The position numbers and the translations under genes are program-made. A DNA stretch of 64,000 bases, taken from positions 1 to 64,000 of the forward strand of contig NXFV01000975.1 of the NCBI GenBank assembly GCA_002803225.1, written 5' to 3'. Below are positions 35,269 through 46,377 of the stretch, in pieces (the stretch's first letter is position 1; each line of letters begins with the position of its first letter). This DNA comes from Gamarada debralockiae (lineage: Eukaryota > Ascomycota > Leotiomycetes > Helotiales > Hyphodiscaceae). The notes beneath the pieces were generated by a model, which was given only the letters and a program-made list of their open reading frames with translations, had not been told where the DNA came from and ran no database searches.

Positions 35269-36192
35269 TTACACCAAGATGGTGTCAACGTCCACTCCCG
35301 ACATCTCGCTAGCATACTTTCGACACTGCTTGTCTTCTTCGGGTAGGACTTGTTTCAGAACTTCATATCCGGCCCAGAGCTGTTTATGTTCCGGTTTGCT
35401 GCTCTCCTTCTCAGTATTTTCGTTCTTCGCCTCTGGCACCCTTGAAGGACAATCGCTCATTGAATACAAGGGGTCGAGGACGAGTGGGCAGTTATCTTTC
35501 TCTGTGGACTGCGTCAGAGTCATGGTCGTCTTCGTAGCCGCCACAACATCTCTATCAATATCAGTATCCGTCGCTACGCACTGCTTCGAATAACACGACC
35601 ACGAGTATATAAGCACCTGCTCGGGAGTCTTAAGCTCATTCCCCAAGCTGTTCTGATACTCCAATAGGCCGGTAAACTCCATCGGCTCGTCGTCATCTAT
35701 TGCCTGGCATTTGCCCTTCGCCTGCGCCACAATGTCTCTGAGACCAAACCCACTTCTTCGTTCATTTCGACTGAGCCTCTCTGCAGTTCATTGACGTACT
35801 TGCACAACAGATCTAGCACTCTGATTGTGGAAGTCTCGGTAGTGGTGCCTTTGAGAGCGGCGGACTCCTTGTTCCGCTTCTCTTCTTCCAGCGTTAAGAT
35901 CGGTGGATAGGATTGGTTGTCGGATCCTAATCGTTCCAACCATTCTGTAGTGAGATGCTCGTAGCCTGGCATGCCTAGCAAAAGCCGGACATTATCTTCT
36001 CTGGCCGAAGGCGAGGCTGGCCTGCTTGTCTTGGGAGATGTGCGAAGCATCTGCAGGAGTCTCAGGGCTCTCGGCGATCACCTCGTTCAACACCGAGAGA
36101 GCTTCGCTGTTTGAAACATCTGCATCCTGCGGCTCCGTCCACTTTACGCCCCGGCCTTTGGAGATCTCGAAGTCCTCTTAGGTTAGAGTCAT
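35269..36192 (-). pseudogene. Degenerate gene of unknown family, early nonsense codon
   Basis: From ATG at 36192 the frame reads MTLT, then TAA, then EDFEISKGRGVKWTEPQDAD and NEVIAESPETPADASHISQD. The TAA would be CAA (Gln) before one C-to-T change. A frame change leads to REDNVRLLLGMPGYEHLTTE and VLDLLCKYVNELQRGSVEMN, and another to AQAKGKCQAIDDDEPMEFTG running to the stop at 35269. No known domain. It lies next to, and on the same strand as, the degenerate gene at 32.8-34.8 kb, so the two may be remnants of neighbouring genes or of one. Confidence 0.5.
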
Positions 36193-37408
36193 GAAAATGT
36201 GCTCTGCTTGCGGTAGCTCGAGTTGTAGCGGTTGCTTAAGCGGAGAATGTCGGTCCGGGCGATACTGGAGTAGAGGAAGTCGAGAAGGTCTACTCCTAAG
36301 TTTTTCTCGAGCTAGCTCAAGTTTTGGGCTGTCTCGTGGGCGAAGTTATCTCGTTAGAATTATTGTTTTATGATGTTTATGGTTCCTCATGCGCTTATGT
36401 TTGGATGATGTGAAATGAGAGTAGCACATTTAGGGAATCCTCTTATAAGCCATTTGGGGATGAAACTTGGCTGTTACTCACAGCTGGTCTCAGTGGACAG
36501 CAATCGTTATTCAAGTGTCCCGTTCAATGCGCAATGGAGGAGTTAGGTCAAAATTCTTGTTACGTTTGCTCTGCAGACTGGCGCAATGAATCATTATTTG
36601 CTGTTAACACGAGTGTGATTCACTTCTATCTCCAACACGAGACATTGATTTCCACAAGGAACTTCCGAAGCCCTTGAGTGTCACTCTCTTCCGCAATTCT
36701 CGCCGCCAGGATTATCGAAGAGTTCATTTTCATCCGTGCTCTTGGATACAGTACTTTCACATGGCCTTTCTTAGGAAATTGTGTTTTACACAGATCAGCC
36801 TCAAGGTCTTTCTCAAGAGCAGCTGCCATTTGAGTAGCAAATAATAACTTCATAAATCTCCCACTAATCTCATATATAAACATTCTAGATAGTTTGTTCG
36901 TCTTTCCTTATCATAATCTTGACAGCAGGTCCAACATGCACTAGTATGCGAGACAGCTTACGTTGTACATGTGCCTGATAAGCGCAGATCTGCGGAGACA
37001 CTGCCAAGATGGAAGGTGTGAATCCGGTTGAGATCACGAATCGCGATCCTGATAGAAGTGGGAACTTCGATTGTTATCTGCATGTGCCGGCAGTGTCGCA
37101 TCTCAACCCTTGCAAAATTGGTGTTGGCCCCGCATTTCAAGGTACATTCAAGCTTTTGTGCCAGCAGCAGTAGCCCGAATAGGAAAGTCGATTCAGTCAA
37201 CCCACTTCACATCCCAGCCCTAGCTTCTACCGTTATCATTGAGTAAACAATGATGGAATTTTAAGAATAATAGGGTTAATGGACGGGATAATGACATATA
37301 AGTGCTCTGCGAGCCCTCTTTCCTGGAAGCCCTTGTTTTGCTTCAGCTCTCCTCGAGCCCAGCGATCCTGCACTGTCTCTTCCCACAATTCCCGAGCTTG
37401 TCTTCACG
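36193..37408. other. Intergenic; no supported gene
   Basis: A minus-strand 85-codon frame (36626-36883) has no features. AGCAATCGTTATTC at 36499-36512 resembles the shared intron module, but no surrounding gene was found. The right end is the protease promoter. Confidence 0.4.
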
Positions 37409-38808
37409 ATGTTGTTCTCCTCCACAATCCTCGCAGCTTTGCTGCTTACCCCGCACGCGGTGGATGCAAAGAACTTCCAAGCCAAAGTCTCAACCCCAGC
37501 TGGCTTCCAAGCTGCCAGCGCAAATTCCGTTACCTCCAATGTCCTCACTCTGACCAAAAAGTCAAGCCCCAAAGGTTACAACCCACGAAGTGCAGCATGG
37601 CTTACGAATAAGCCTGGCACGATTCCTACTGGTCACAGCACGACGCTCGTTTCCCTCTTCACGGGCGAGGAATTCGCTACCACCGTGACCTTTGGTACCG
37701 AGACCTTCGAAGCTATTGTCGACACCGGCTCCAGTGACACCTGGCTGGTAGAGACTGGATTCAAGTGCGTGAATATCACTAACAGTGCTCCGTTACCAGA
37801 GGCAGACTGTTCCTTCGGACCAACCTACAATGTCACCGACACTTTCAAACAGATTCCGGATGAGAATTTCAATATCACTTACGGAGATGGAGAATTTTTA
37901 ACGGGTATCGTGGGGACTGAAGAAGTTACGCTGGCGGGCCTCAAAGTGAAGCAGGAGGTTGCGCTTGTCAATTATGCAGCTTGGGAGGGTGATTCAACGA
38001 CCTCTGGTCTCATCGGTCTTGCCTACCCTGCTCTGTAAGCTCAGATCCCTCCAATTGAAAGTGTAAGCTAATGATTGGTAGCACGAGTGCCTACGCAGGA
38101 ACGAACCCCGCTGTCGACAATACGGCTGCCGGCGAGCAGATTGTGTATAGCCCGATCTTCACGACAATGTACAAGGATGGTCTCATCCCACCACTTTTCA
38201 GTCTGGCAATTCTCCGCGACATCTCAGGACCTTCAGGCTACCTAGCTCTTGGTGGAGTCCCACCAATCGATTTTGTGCAAGACTTCACCAGCACCCCGAT
38301 ACTGATCACGACTATCGAAGGATACTCCAAGACTTATGACTTCTACACCATCAATATCAATGGAGTTGTCTTGGACGGAGTGACGGTCCCCGAATCTGGA
38401 GGAGATATCCAATACATTGTCGATTCCGGAACAACTTTAAATTATTTCCCTACAGCGGTCGCTGATGCTGTCAACGCGGCGTTCGTTCCTCCTGCAGTGT
38501 ACTCCGATGGCGAGGGCGCATATGTCGTGGATTGCAAGGCCAAAGCTCCAAGTATGGGCATTAATATCAGCGGCACGACTTTCTGGACAAACCCTTTGGA
38601 TATGATTCTTCTTGCCGGAACTGACGAGAACGGCAACGATATCTGCATTACTGGTATCGATGATGGTGGAAGTGATCCTTCTAAGGATGTGTATATCTTG
38701 GGTGATACGTTCCAGAAGAACGTTGTGTCAGTGTTTGATATCGGGGCCGTTGAGTTGAGGTTCGCTGCGAGAGAGTTCTATCCTTCTAATGATCCAGTGA
38801 AGGCATGA
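37409..38808 (+). CDS. Secreted aspartic protease (peptidase family A1)
   Basis: Exons 37409-38034 and 38082-38808 around a 47-bp intron, 450 residues. A signal peptide is visible (MLFSSTILAALLLTPHAVDA), then a propeptide of about 60 residues. The two catalytic aspartates are in IVDTGSSDTWLV (about residue 105) and YIVDSGTTLNYFP (about 321); the flap region carries FNITYGDGEFLTG, and YILGDTFQKNVVSVFD is the conserved C-terminal piece. Several NxT/S sites suggest N-glycosylation. There is no obvious GPI-anchor signal, so the enzyme should be secreted and act at acid pH on extracellular protein. The join YPAL-TSAYAG decided the intron. Confidence 0.93.
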
Positions 38809-39007
38809 CAGATAAATTTTTTGAGAGCAAAGGATCCCATTTGTATCCTAATATACACGATCTTCAGCTACGCCTGATCTGCTGAGAAAAGGCAGTAAAC
38901 GAGGAAGCACTTCAATACAAATGTCCCATGTCGAGGCAAAATTGCTCTTTGGTCAGATTCCCCAGCACCCATATCCCAATTCAAACCGTTCCGACCCGTG
39001 GGCGTTG

Positions 39008-39633
39008 TCATTTCTCATTCTCATGCCCTCTGACCATATCATATAGTTTCTTTGCGCCATAATCTCCTGTCCAATGACAAGCTGCCGTTGCCGTTCCTTT
39101 CTTCGGACTCTGCGGCCTCTTCTCCTGCGGTTTATTTGTAGCTTGAGGGTGAAGGTTCTTCACCTCCTGTTTTGACGACGAAGGCTGACGTGGCTTTTGA
39201 GTGGGAATTTTCGGGGGCGAAAAGGGCAAGGTTGGCTTCAAAGCTCTCTTGGAAAGGTCTTCCTTAATATTTTGTCTCCCATGGGACTCGGCAGCACAGC
39301 CTTCGCATCACACCTTGCAATCCCTTTCTCGGCCGCGCCAACGAGTTTCTTCCCTGCAGCAAGAACGTGTACACAATCATTTCTACTTGATATCGGCCTC
39401 TTCTTTAACTGGTGCCCTCTCAACACTTGAAGTTCCTTGATGGAGTCTTTCAGTTGGCGGGATGACTCCTTGGCGCTACGTTCATCTTTTTGGAGCTGCT
39501 GGATCGCAATGAGGTCGGAGGATTTTGAGGCGTTGGAGACGAGGTTATTGTCTACTTTGTGGTGATGCTGGTTATATTTTAGGATTTGGTGGAGGAGTTC
39601 GTGCCGGGCTGAGCCTTCGTAGGTGCCTGTCAT
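39008..39633 (-). CDS. Hypothetical protein, probably frameshifted near 39.25 kb
   Basis: From ATG 39633 the frame reads MTGTYEGSARHELLHQILKY and SNASKSSDLIAIQQLQKDER, a helical charged N-terminal part, up to GDKILRKTFPREL and a stop at 39238. One base out of frame, NIKEDLSKRALKPTLPFSPP, a Pro/Lys-rich linker and a compact end (ACHWTGDYGAKKLYDMVRGH) continue to 39008. The second part looks like natural protein, so either one base is missing or a splice form escaped me. No family recognised. Confidence 0.4.
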
Positions 39634-40085
39634 CTTTGGGCTGATGAACGAGCGATTTGGGCTGTGGTTCAAGCTGATGTAGAACTGAGATTGCCTGAAT
39701 GCTCGCGAAGGAAACCTAAAACTGCGACGAAAGTGCTTGAAAGAAAATCTCAGTAAAATTCGGAGTGTATGGAAATTGTGAATCATAACTGATCATGAAT
39801 CATTCTAGGTCCGATGCACAAGAAATCTGATCACATGGAAGGTTTGAAAAGGGGCTCCGTCGTATTTATTGGTGTGTTTAATTGCTATCCAGAGGAGTTG
39901 AGTTACCCAAGAGCCTGTCCCTGGTCCAAACTACAGTGAATGTTGTCCAATAAAAACCAAGACTTTTGGAATAAGAGATACCACTCGTCTTGCAATGTTC
40001 CCCGAAAAGCCAAACCAGCCTGGCCATTCCTGAAATGCAGCTCTAAAACATTCAAACAGAAACATAACAGACGCCCATAATTCCT

Positions 40086-41103
40086 TCAATTGTGCTCCAA
40101 AGGGCCATTATGGGCATCTTTCTTGTCGCCGTTCTCCAGTCCCATGCCATTGTTCATTCCTAATTGTTCAAATTGCTCCGTCAACTCGTCCCGGATATGC
40201 TCGATGTTCTCGGCATTATCCTGTCCTCTCAACGTAGTGTAATTGTTAACTTTTGCTCGAAGCTTCATGCGATGATCCTGGAGACATTTCTCAACAGCAG
40301 CCTAGATAAGGTTCAGCAATCGTTCGTTCCTTTTGAGAAATTGAGAAGACGGATATTGCAGGAGAGACACAGTACTGTAGGGAGCTGTTGGATATTTTGG
40401 GAATATACTATCGAATCAACGATTTCGTTCGCTAAATCCGTTCCGAGGATTCAAAAGCTTGCTTGGGCAAGGATCGTACACTTTGCACAGAGCTTACCTC
40501 AGTATGATCAATTGTATTGGCGCTATCAAGCTCCTCTTTGTGGATGCCAACCGGAACCTCGTCCTCAACACAAGAAGTAGCCCAAATCAGCTTCATATCC
40601 TTTGTGACCTCGTCATTTGCAGCTGTCTTCTCCTGCTTGCAAAGGCCCTTAATATATTCGACATCATCGCCCGTAAGATTTCGAAGGTAAAATCGAAAGT
40701 GAGCAGGTTGAGTCTTATTGAACGATCGAACATGATGGATAAACCGACGACGATGTGTGTTGGTATCGGATGTAGGTGTATCAAACTTCTTCAAGTACTC
40801 TGCACATACGTACCAGTTGTCAAGACCACGAGTCTTGTTCGCTGTGATGTTGAACGAATCAACGTCGGCATCGGAGAAGTTGAGGAGGTCGAGGCACGTG
40901 GAAGAACGGTCGAAATATTGGTATGCGAAGAAGTGATAAATGACGTCGGCTCTAATTGCCCACTTGCTTTGGCGCTGTTGTTCAGCTTCCTCTGCTTCGG
41001 CGGCCTTGAGCTGTCTCTGCTCCTCTTCTGTCATCTTTGTGGTAGTGGTTTGTTCTTCTGCGTGGGCGTTGATAGCAACAGTGTCTTGGTTGGCGTTTGC
41101 CAT
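40086..41103 (-). CDS. Hypothetical protein, 273 residues
   Basis: Exons 40498-41103 and 40086-40301 around a 196-bp intron; both exons are multiples of three. The N-terminus is acidic and Gln/Glu-rich (KMTEEEQRQLKAAEAEEAEQ), followed by a globular-looking part with many aromatics (WAIRADVIYHFFAYQYFDRS, DNWYVCAEYLKKFDTP, HFRFYLRNLTGDDVEYIKGL) and a polar tail. No domain recognised; no signal peptide or membrane segment. The start chosen (MANANQDT) is preferred over an upstream in-frame Met at 41205 because the intervening residues look like translated 5' UTR. Its intron carries the shared branch-site module. Confidence 0.6.
40302..40497 (-). repeat. Introner-like intron of the 273-residue hypothetical gene
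   Basis: 196-bp intron, GTAAGC to CTAG. TCTCAAAAGGAACGAACGAT followed by TGCTGAACC, ending about 12 nt before the acceptor, closely matches TCTCAAACGGAGTGAACGAT plus TGCTAACC in intron 1 of the GFA/CENP-V gene 29 kb away. Confidence 0.55.
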
Positions 41104-42799
41104 GATATTGGTGGAAAGTGCTGTTAGGGTTGCAAGTTGAGTTCTCTTGAATGTGTGGAAATCTGTGGCTGTGGGGAAAGGGGAGTCGCGAAGGCAAACA
41201 CACAAAGATCATGCCACATGTTCACTTTGAAGGGCACCTTCAAAGCACTTGGGCTGCACTTGGATCAGTGTTTTGAAAGTAATGTGTTCCAGCTCAGTGA
41301 ATGACTTGGGTCAGCCGATCAACTTTGATCGACTTGAAAACTTTTCGGTGAACCTTTGAATATGTCCATGAAGGGACTTAAATCCATAAAGGGTGCACTT
41401 TACTTTACATCTTGTGTACCTAAGTATAACACACTATACTTGCTTCTACAGTTCGGCATAGATAATATCATAAAGCATAAAGAAGATTAAAGCTTTAAGT
41501 GAAGCACCAGACTGCCAACCAAAAGCTATGAACCTGAAAGTAGATAGAAAGCGGCAGGATATTAGGCATTGAATATGCAAGACTCTTCTTTCAAAGCGTG
41601 TTGTGAATCACAAAGGGCCATTGAATGTGCTATCACCAGCCTTCCTGTGAATTACTGCCTCTTTGGCATCTTATTTCTCATACTTAAAGGAGCAGCCAAG
41701 CCTCACATGTTCTAATCCAGCAACCCAGCAACAATCCACAACCTAAAGACAAGACACAGCTCCCGATCTACCCTTTGCGAGACTGCGACTCGCACTATAC
41801 ATTCTAACACCCAACAAAACCAGAAGAGGTATTCATCATGAATAAGGCTGTGCTTCAAAACACTGGGGTGTTGTTTTGGGAGTGCTGCAATGTACGTTTA
41901 CTCAAATTACAATATTGCATAGGAGTTGAAGGGACCTTGCTGACATATCAGCAGTGCGAGCATGCAACTAAAGGCACATCGGACTGTACCACCCCCATTT
42001 CCCAGATTTTGAGCTTAATAGCTTTCCCTTGTATTTGATCTGCACTACAACTATTTAATTAATATTATTTGAAGCTCTGGTCAACAGGAACAGTGTTTCC
42101 GATACTTATTTCCCCTTGCATTAGGCTCCCAGTGACACAGTATCCGATTCAGGGGGTTAGCTCGCTTAGTAAGGCAGCTTAACCCTTCTCTTCCTTCCCT
42201 GATTTTTCACTTCAACGACGTCTTATTGCCCTGAATCTTCTTTGATTAACAGAATATCATACCTCATCGACTTCTGATCAAATGAAACGTTCCATCATCA
42301 CGATAATCATTACAGCTTCAAATGCTGTGCCATATCCGGCTTGACGTACTTACGTTCTATCCATTTCTGTTAAAGGCTTCAAATGAAGTAAGATTAACGC
42401 GGATGGAGTCTCTCTAGCGATCTTAACTATATTAGAAGTTATCAAAATCAAGTTCTCTCTATTAGATTAACGTACGATGGCAATATCCTACGTTATATGA
42501 AATGCAAAGCCAGCTGGGCAGCAGCCCTCATGCTTCCCTCTCACTAGAGACAATAGCTATTAAAAATATACAGGACAGGTTTGGGTTGAATAAAGTCACT
42601 AGAGAGTATTTATAGGAAAATTGCTTAATGATAGGATAGTCAATTAACACGGGTTCACCCTTTAATCCAAGTCAGCCTCTTAATAGTACTCCCTAATATA
42701 TAATTTACCTGTTTAATAAACTAGCTAATATAATCAGGAATATATAGCTTTGTATTGAAAGTATCTTTCTTTATAGGCTATCCAAAGTACTAAGGGTTT
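41104..42799. other. AT-rich island, no gene
   Basis: Nearly 1.7 kb. A leader-like CA-rich stretch precedes a short frame at 41838 that goes nowhere. From about 42000 the sequence becomes AT-rich with frequent TA steps, as in RIP-decayed repeats, but no element can be delimited. Confidence 0.45.
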
Positions 42800-42954
42800 T
42801 GTCAGTTGAGCTGTATTTTGGTGGCGAAATATAGTGGCATTTCTAGACCTAGCTGATATCTAAGGAACTGAAATACAAGGAGGGGCAGAGCTCTCTTATA
42901 TCACAAAAGAGGGGTAAATACAGGCTATACCTGATTAGGCAATTCCAACTAACA
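42800..42954. mobile_element. Solo LTR, copy B, with 5-bp target-site duplication
   Basis: 155 bp starting TGTCAGTTGAG and ending CCAACTAACA, flanked by GGTTT on both sides (42795-42799 and 42955-42959). The TG...CA ends, 5-bp duplication and lack of internal sequence are the marks of a solo LTR. It aligns with copy A at 14730-14882. Confidence 0.85.
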
Positions 42955-42959
42955 GGTTT

Positions 42960-43751
42960 CGTGGGTCGAAGAGTACCTTATATACTGTACTATATTATAG
43001 AAGGAACGAATTGCGAGTATAGCGCTTCCTGATTGCGCTAGTTATTACACGTGACTCTAGTGAAGGACGGATACTTGATTGCGACCCAAAACTAAAACAA
43101 AAGATATAACTATTAAATATATATAATAAAATGCATAATAACCCTAAATTATGTTTTTGTATATTATATCTTATCAAAAGAAAGGTTCTTTGACAAAAGC
43201 TTAGATATACTATATAGCACGTGATATCTAGCTAAGTAAAGTTAGTATTAATATAACTGATTTCCTTACTACATTTGTCCCCCCTCGATTTTACCGTTTT
43301 CGGCTGTTGACAAATCCGTCATCAATTAGTACACCCCCTGGTGAGTATGTCTCATGATTCTCCGCGCACCCCCCAAACTTAGCGAAAACACACCAAAACT
43401 ACCTACATACTTTACACAATTATAACAATTCGATCTATAAACAGATTTTCTTAAAACTGATAATATACGGCTATCTTATAGGCTATCACATAGGCCAATA
43501 TGGATAAATCTAGATCTTTTATCCGAGCCTGCCAACGGCAGGCCGGAATCTCGAATGAGTTCTGCAGGCTATTCAGCCGTCGCTTTGCGAAATTCCCCCC
43601 TCCCCCCGCCCTCCTGCCCTGCCTAACCTCTGAAAACACCACTTCGGACTCAGAATTTATTATAAGGGACGTGCAACATGTTAATGCTTTAAATAATTTT
43701 GTCGATCAACTCTTGATATACAGTCACATCCTTCATTAGTACAGTTCAATC
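42960..43751. other. AT-rich intergenic, then promoter of the M28 gene
   Basis: AT-rich to about 43280, then less so. A 79-codon plus-strand frame (43500-43739, MDKSRSFIRACQRQAG) ends 12 bp before the peptidase start; it may be a relic, but no family is recognised. Confidence 0.4.
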
Positions 43752-45417
43752 ATGTTTCTTTCACTTCTTTCTATTGTTATATGGTCGGCGCCTTCGAATG
43801 CCATCTTACAACCCCCTGCTCAAATTCATCTGTATTCAAAACAGCCCCTCAGCTCAGCAGCTCTCCTCAAGGATATCACTGTCGATAAACTTTTCGACCG
43901 TGCTAAAGACTTGTCTGAGTTTGCACAGCTTAGCGTGGAGGAGTACGGCCATCCAACTCGTGTTATCGGCAGTCAAGGTAATGAGGTCTACCGTCTAGCA
44001 GAACCCGCGATAGCTTTGCTGAAGATGGTCGTACAGGGCATTATGCTACACTCGATTATATCTACTCCACATTGGATCAACTCGGAAGCTACTACATTCT
44101 CCAGAACCAGACGTTCGATGCTTTCACAAATTATATTTCCGACTCTAAACTGACCATTGACGGCAGTGTGCCAAAATCGGCAATGCCTATGTTACGAACC
44201 CCACCAACGAGAGATCGACAGCCCATTTCCGGACCATTGACAGAAGTTGAGAACTACGGCTGTAACGCCACAGACTACGGCTCTGATAACAATGGCTCTG
44301 TCGTACTTATTCACCTGCTTCTTCCTCGAGGTGATTGCGCTCTTTGGGAGATATCGGAACAAGCTGGGAAAGCTGGTGCGGTTGCGGCTATTATCTACGG
44401 GTTTCCAGAGCACTGGGGAGGAGCGTTACTATATCCCCGGAAGCATCAGATCGCCACATTTAGTATGACCGATTCAGATGCCGAGCCATTTCTGGCGATG
44501 CTACGAGCTGGCAAGACGATCAATACTACTGCATTCATCGATTCGTTTGTGGGAACTGTTGGGACAACAAATATTATTGCACAAACAAGGGAAGGAGACC
44601 CAGAGAATTGCGTGCTTTTGGGAGCACACAGCGATAGCGTCACTGAGGGTCCTGGTATCAATGATAATGGCAGTGGATCTATTGCTTTACTCGAAGTGGC
44701 GACACGTCTAGCCAGATATAGTGCAACGAAGAACTGCGTTCGGTTTGCTTGGTGGACCGGGGAAGAAGAAGGGTTGTTAGGGTCCGAGTACTACATGTCG
44801 AAAATGTCAGACATAGAGAGCTTGAAAATCCGTATGGCGATGGACTTCGATATGCTTGCGTCTCCAAATTTCGTACATCAAGTGTACAACGCCACAAACA
44901 CCGTCGAGCCAGCGGGATCCGAACAGCTTCGCGATCTGTATATAAACTTCTATAGAGACCAAAAACAGAACTACACGTAAGTGATCCTCCAACTCTCACG
45001 TTTTCAGCATTAATCTGGGGCTTTAGACTAGTTCCTTTTGATGGACGAAGCGACTATACTGCTTTCCTCAACCGCGGGATTCCCATCGGTGGTATCAGCA
45101 CAGGCGCAGAGGGAAACAAAACGAAGCAAGAGGCTGAGATGTTTGGGGGAGTAGCGGGAGCTTGGTATGACTTTTGTTATCACCAGCCGTGCGATACCTT
45201 GAACAATTTGAACCTTGATGCGTGGGTGATAAGCACCAAGGTAATTAGTTCTTTCCTATTCACCTCTTCCGCAATCAGTGTTGATCTTGTATAGCTTGTT
45301 GCTTATGCAGTTGCAACTTATTCACAATCGCTCGACGGCTTCCCCCAGAGAATTGTATTCGGAAATGAGAGTGCTATTGTTTCCGAGTCACGCTACGGAC
45401 GTAGAGCTTTCATCTGA
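43752..45417 (+). CDS. Secreted M28 metallopeptidase (aminopeptidase Y type)
   Basis: Exons 43752-43977, 44037-44976, 45027-45240 and 45295-45417, 500 residues. Signal peptide MFLSLLSIVIWSAPSNA. A protease-associated insert lies at about 120-240 (GSVVLIHLLLPRGDCALWEI, AGAVAAIIYGFPEHWGG). The zinc site is complete: LGAHSDSV, GPGINDNGSGSIALLE, WWTGEEEGLLGSEYY with the Glu-Glu pair, MDFDMLASPN, and the last His in YHQPCDT. These enzymes bind two zinc ions and remove N-terminal residues from peptides. Several NxT/S sites suggest glycosylation, so secretion or vacuolar delivery is likely. The first splice join (GSQG-HYATLDYIYSTL) restores the family sequence. The gene sits at the edge of an AT-rich repeat island. 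Confidence 0.93.
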
Positions 45418-46146
45418 TCTTGTAGTAGAGCTCTGCTCGCCCATGTAATATCTTTTGAGTAGATTCGGCGGAAGTTGAATAGACTGCTTGCAATATAGTC
45501 ACGTGATAGACGAAAAGGGTAGGAGAATGTAGTTAGATTATTAAGGCTGTAAAGATACTGGAGATACTAATAAACAAACCAAGTACAGTAGTCTGTACTT
45601 ATAGACAGAAACCCCTCTATAACTCATAGACCACGTCACAATGCTCAAGTGAGCTGTGAGTCATGTGATGACTTATGACCCATGTGACTCAGCAGGCAGC
45701 ACAGACAACCAGGGATACTGACTATCTGCCTAGAACCAGAGTCACAGATTACTCATTCCAACAGGACTAATGCGTAGAGTCTACCTAGATACCCCAGAAA
45801 TTCCCATCCCTAAGCTGCGTGGCTGGTACCATTGAGCTGAATGTCTTTCACTTAAGATTTTCCTTTCGGTATTGTTCTGAAGGATCCGTAGATTCTCAAA
45901 ATGTGATTTGTATTGTGCTATCAAACTGTTGACATCGATGTTGAATCGTTGATCAAAGCTAGAAGCGACGGAAAGTTGATCCCTCAAGAAATCCGTGATT
46001 CAAATGACCCCAAACCCACTCATACCGTAATGAAAGAAACGACATCGAGCTAAAATCCGCCCTTCGCATCACCAATCCACCTCCAGCCCTCAACGCGACA
46101 CCTCCCCCTTCTGATGACCACTTCCTGGAGGAATTGCATTGTGTAT
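45418..46146. other. Intergenic; no supported gene
   Basis: Rich in GTCACGTGA/CATGTGAC-type words (45500, 45630-45690). Minus-strand frames here overlap the small secreted gene's 3' flank without support. Confidence 0.4.
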
Positions 46147-46377
46147 CTAGCAATACCAGCAGGAGTTCGGAAGCCCTCCACAGGCACAGGTATCTGGACA
46201 GGCCCAAAAGATAAAGCCTGCCGCGCAGGTTTTCTGAGTGGAGTCTGGAGACGGCGTGATTGTGTTCTTTACTGCAATCTCCTCCGAGGGAACAGGTCCT
46301 GCCATGGTGAATTGAATTGCACTTACCAGTAGAACCATGGCGACTGGGAGAAAAGCTAGTGCTGGGAAGCGGGCCAT
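46147..46377 (-). CDS. Small cysteine-rich secreted protein (effector-like)
   Basis: Single exon, 76 residues. The first 26 are a strong signal peptide (ALAFLPVAMVLLVSAIQFTMA). The mature part has a short Pro/Ser/Thr stretch and a compact C-terminal domain with six cysteines at 51, 60, 64, 66, 73 and 76 (CAAGFIFWAC, PDTCAC, CWYC), ending at the last Cys. Even cysteine number, small size and secretion are the usual marks of fungal effectors or antimicrobial peptides, but no family is recognised. A TATTTATA box lies about 230 bp upstream (46604-46614, minus strand). It stands alone beside transposon remnants, a common setting for such genes. Confidence 0.65.
   Translation of the reverse strand: MARFPALAFLPVAMVLLVSAIQFTMAGPVPSEEIAVKNTITPSPDSTQKTCAAGFIFWACPDTCACGGLPNSCWYC

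Noticed and set aside
40459..41127. 222-codon plus-strand frame opposite the 273-residue hypothetical gene
   Set aside because: The minus-strand frame has consistent exon phases over an intron and more natural composition; the plus-strand frame is rich in Cys/Leu/Val as expected of an antisense shadow.
43500..43739. 79-codon frame before the M28 peptidase (possible transposase N-terminus)
   Set aside because: The resemblance was only to general helical, Arg-rich starts; nothing downstream continues it.
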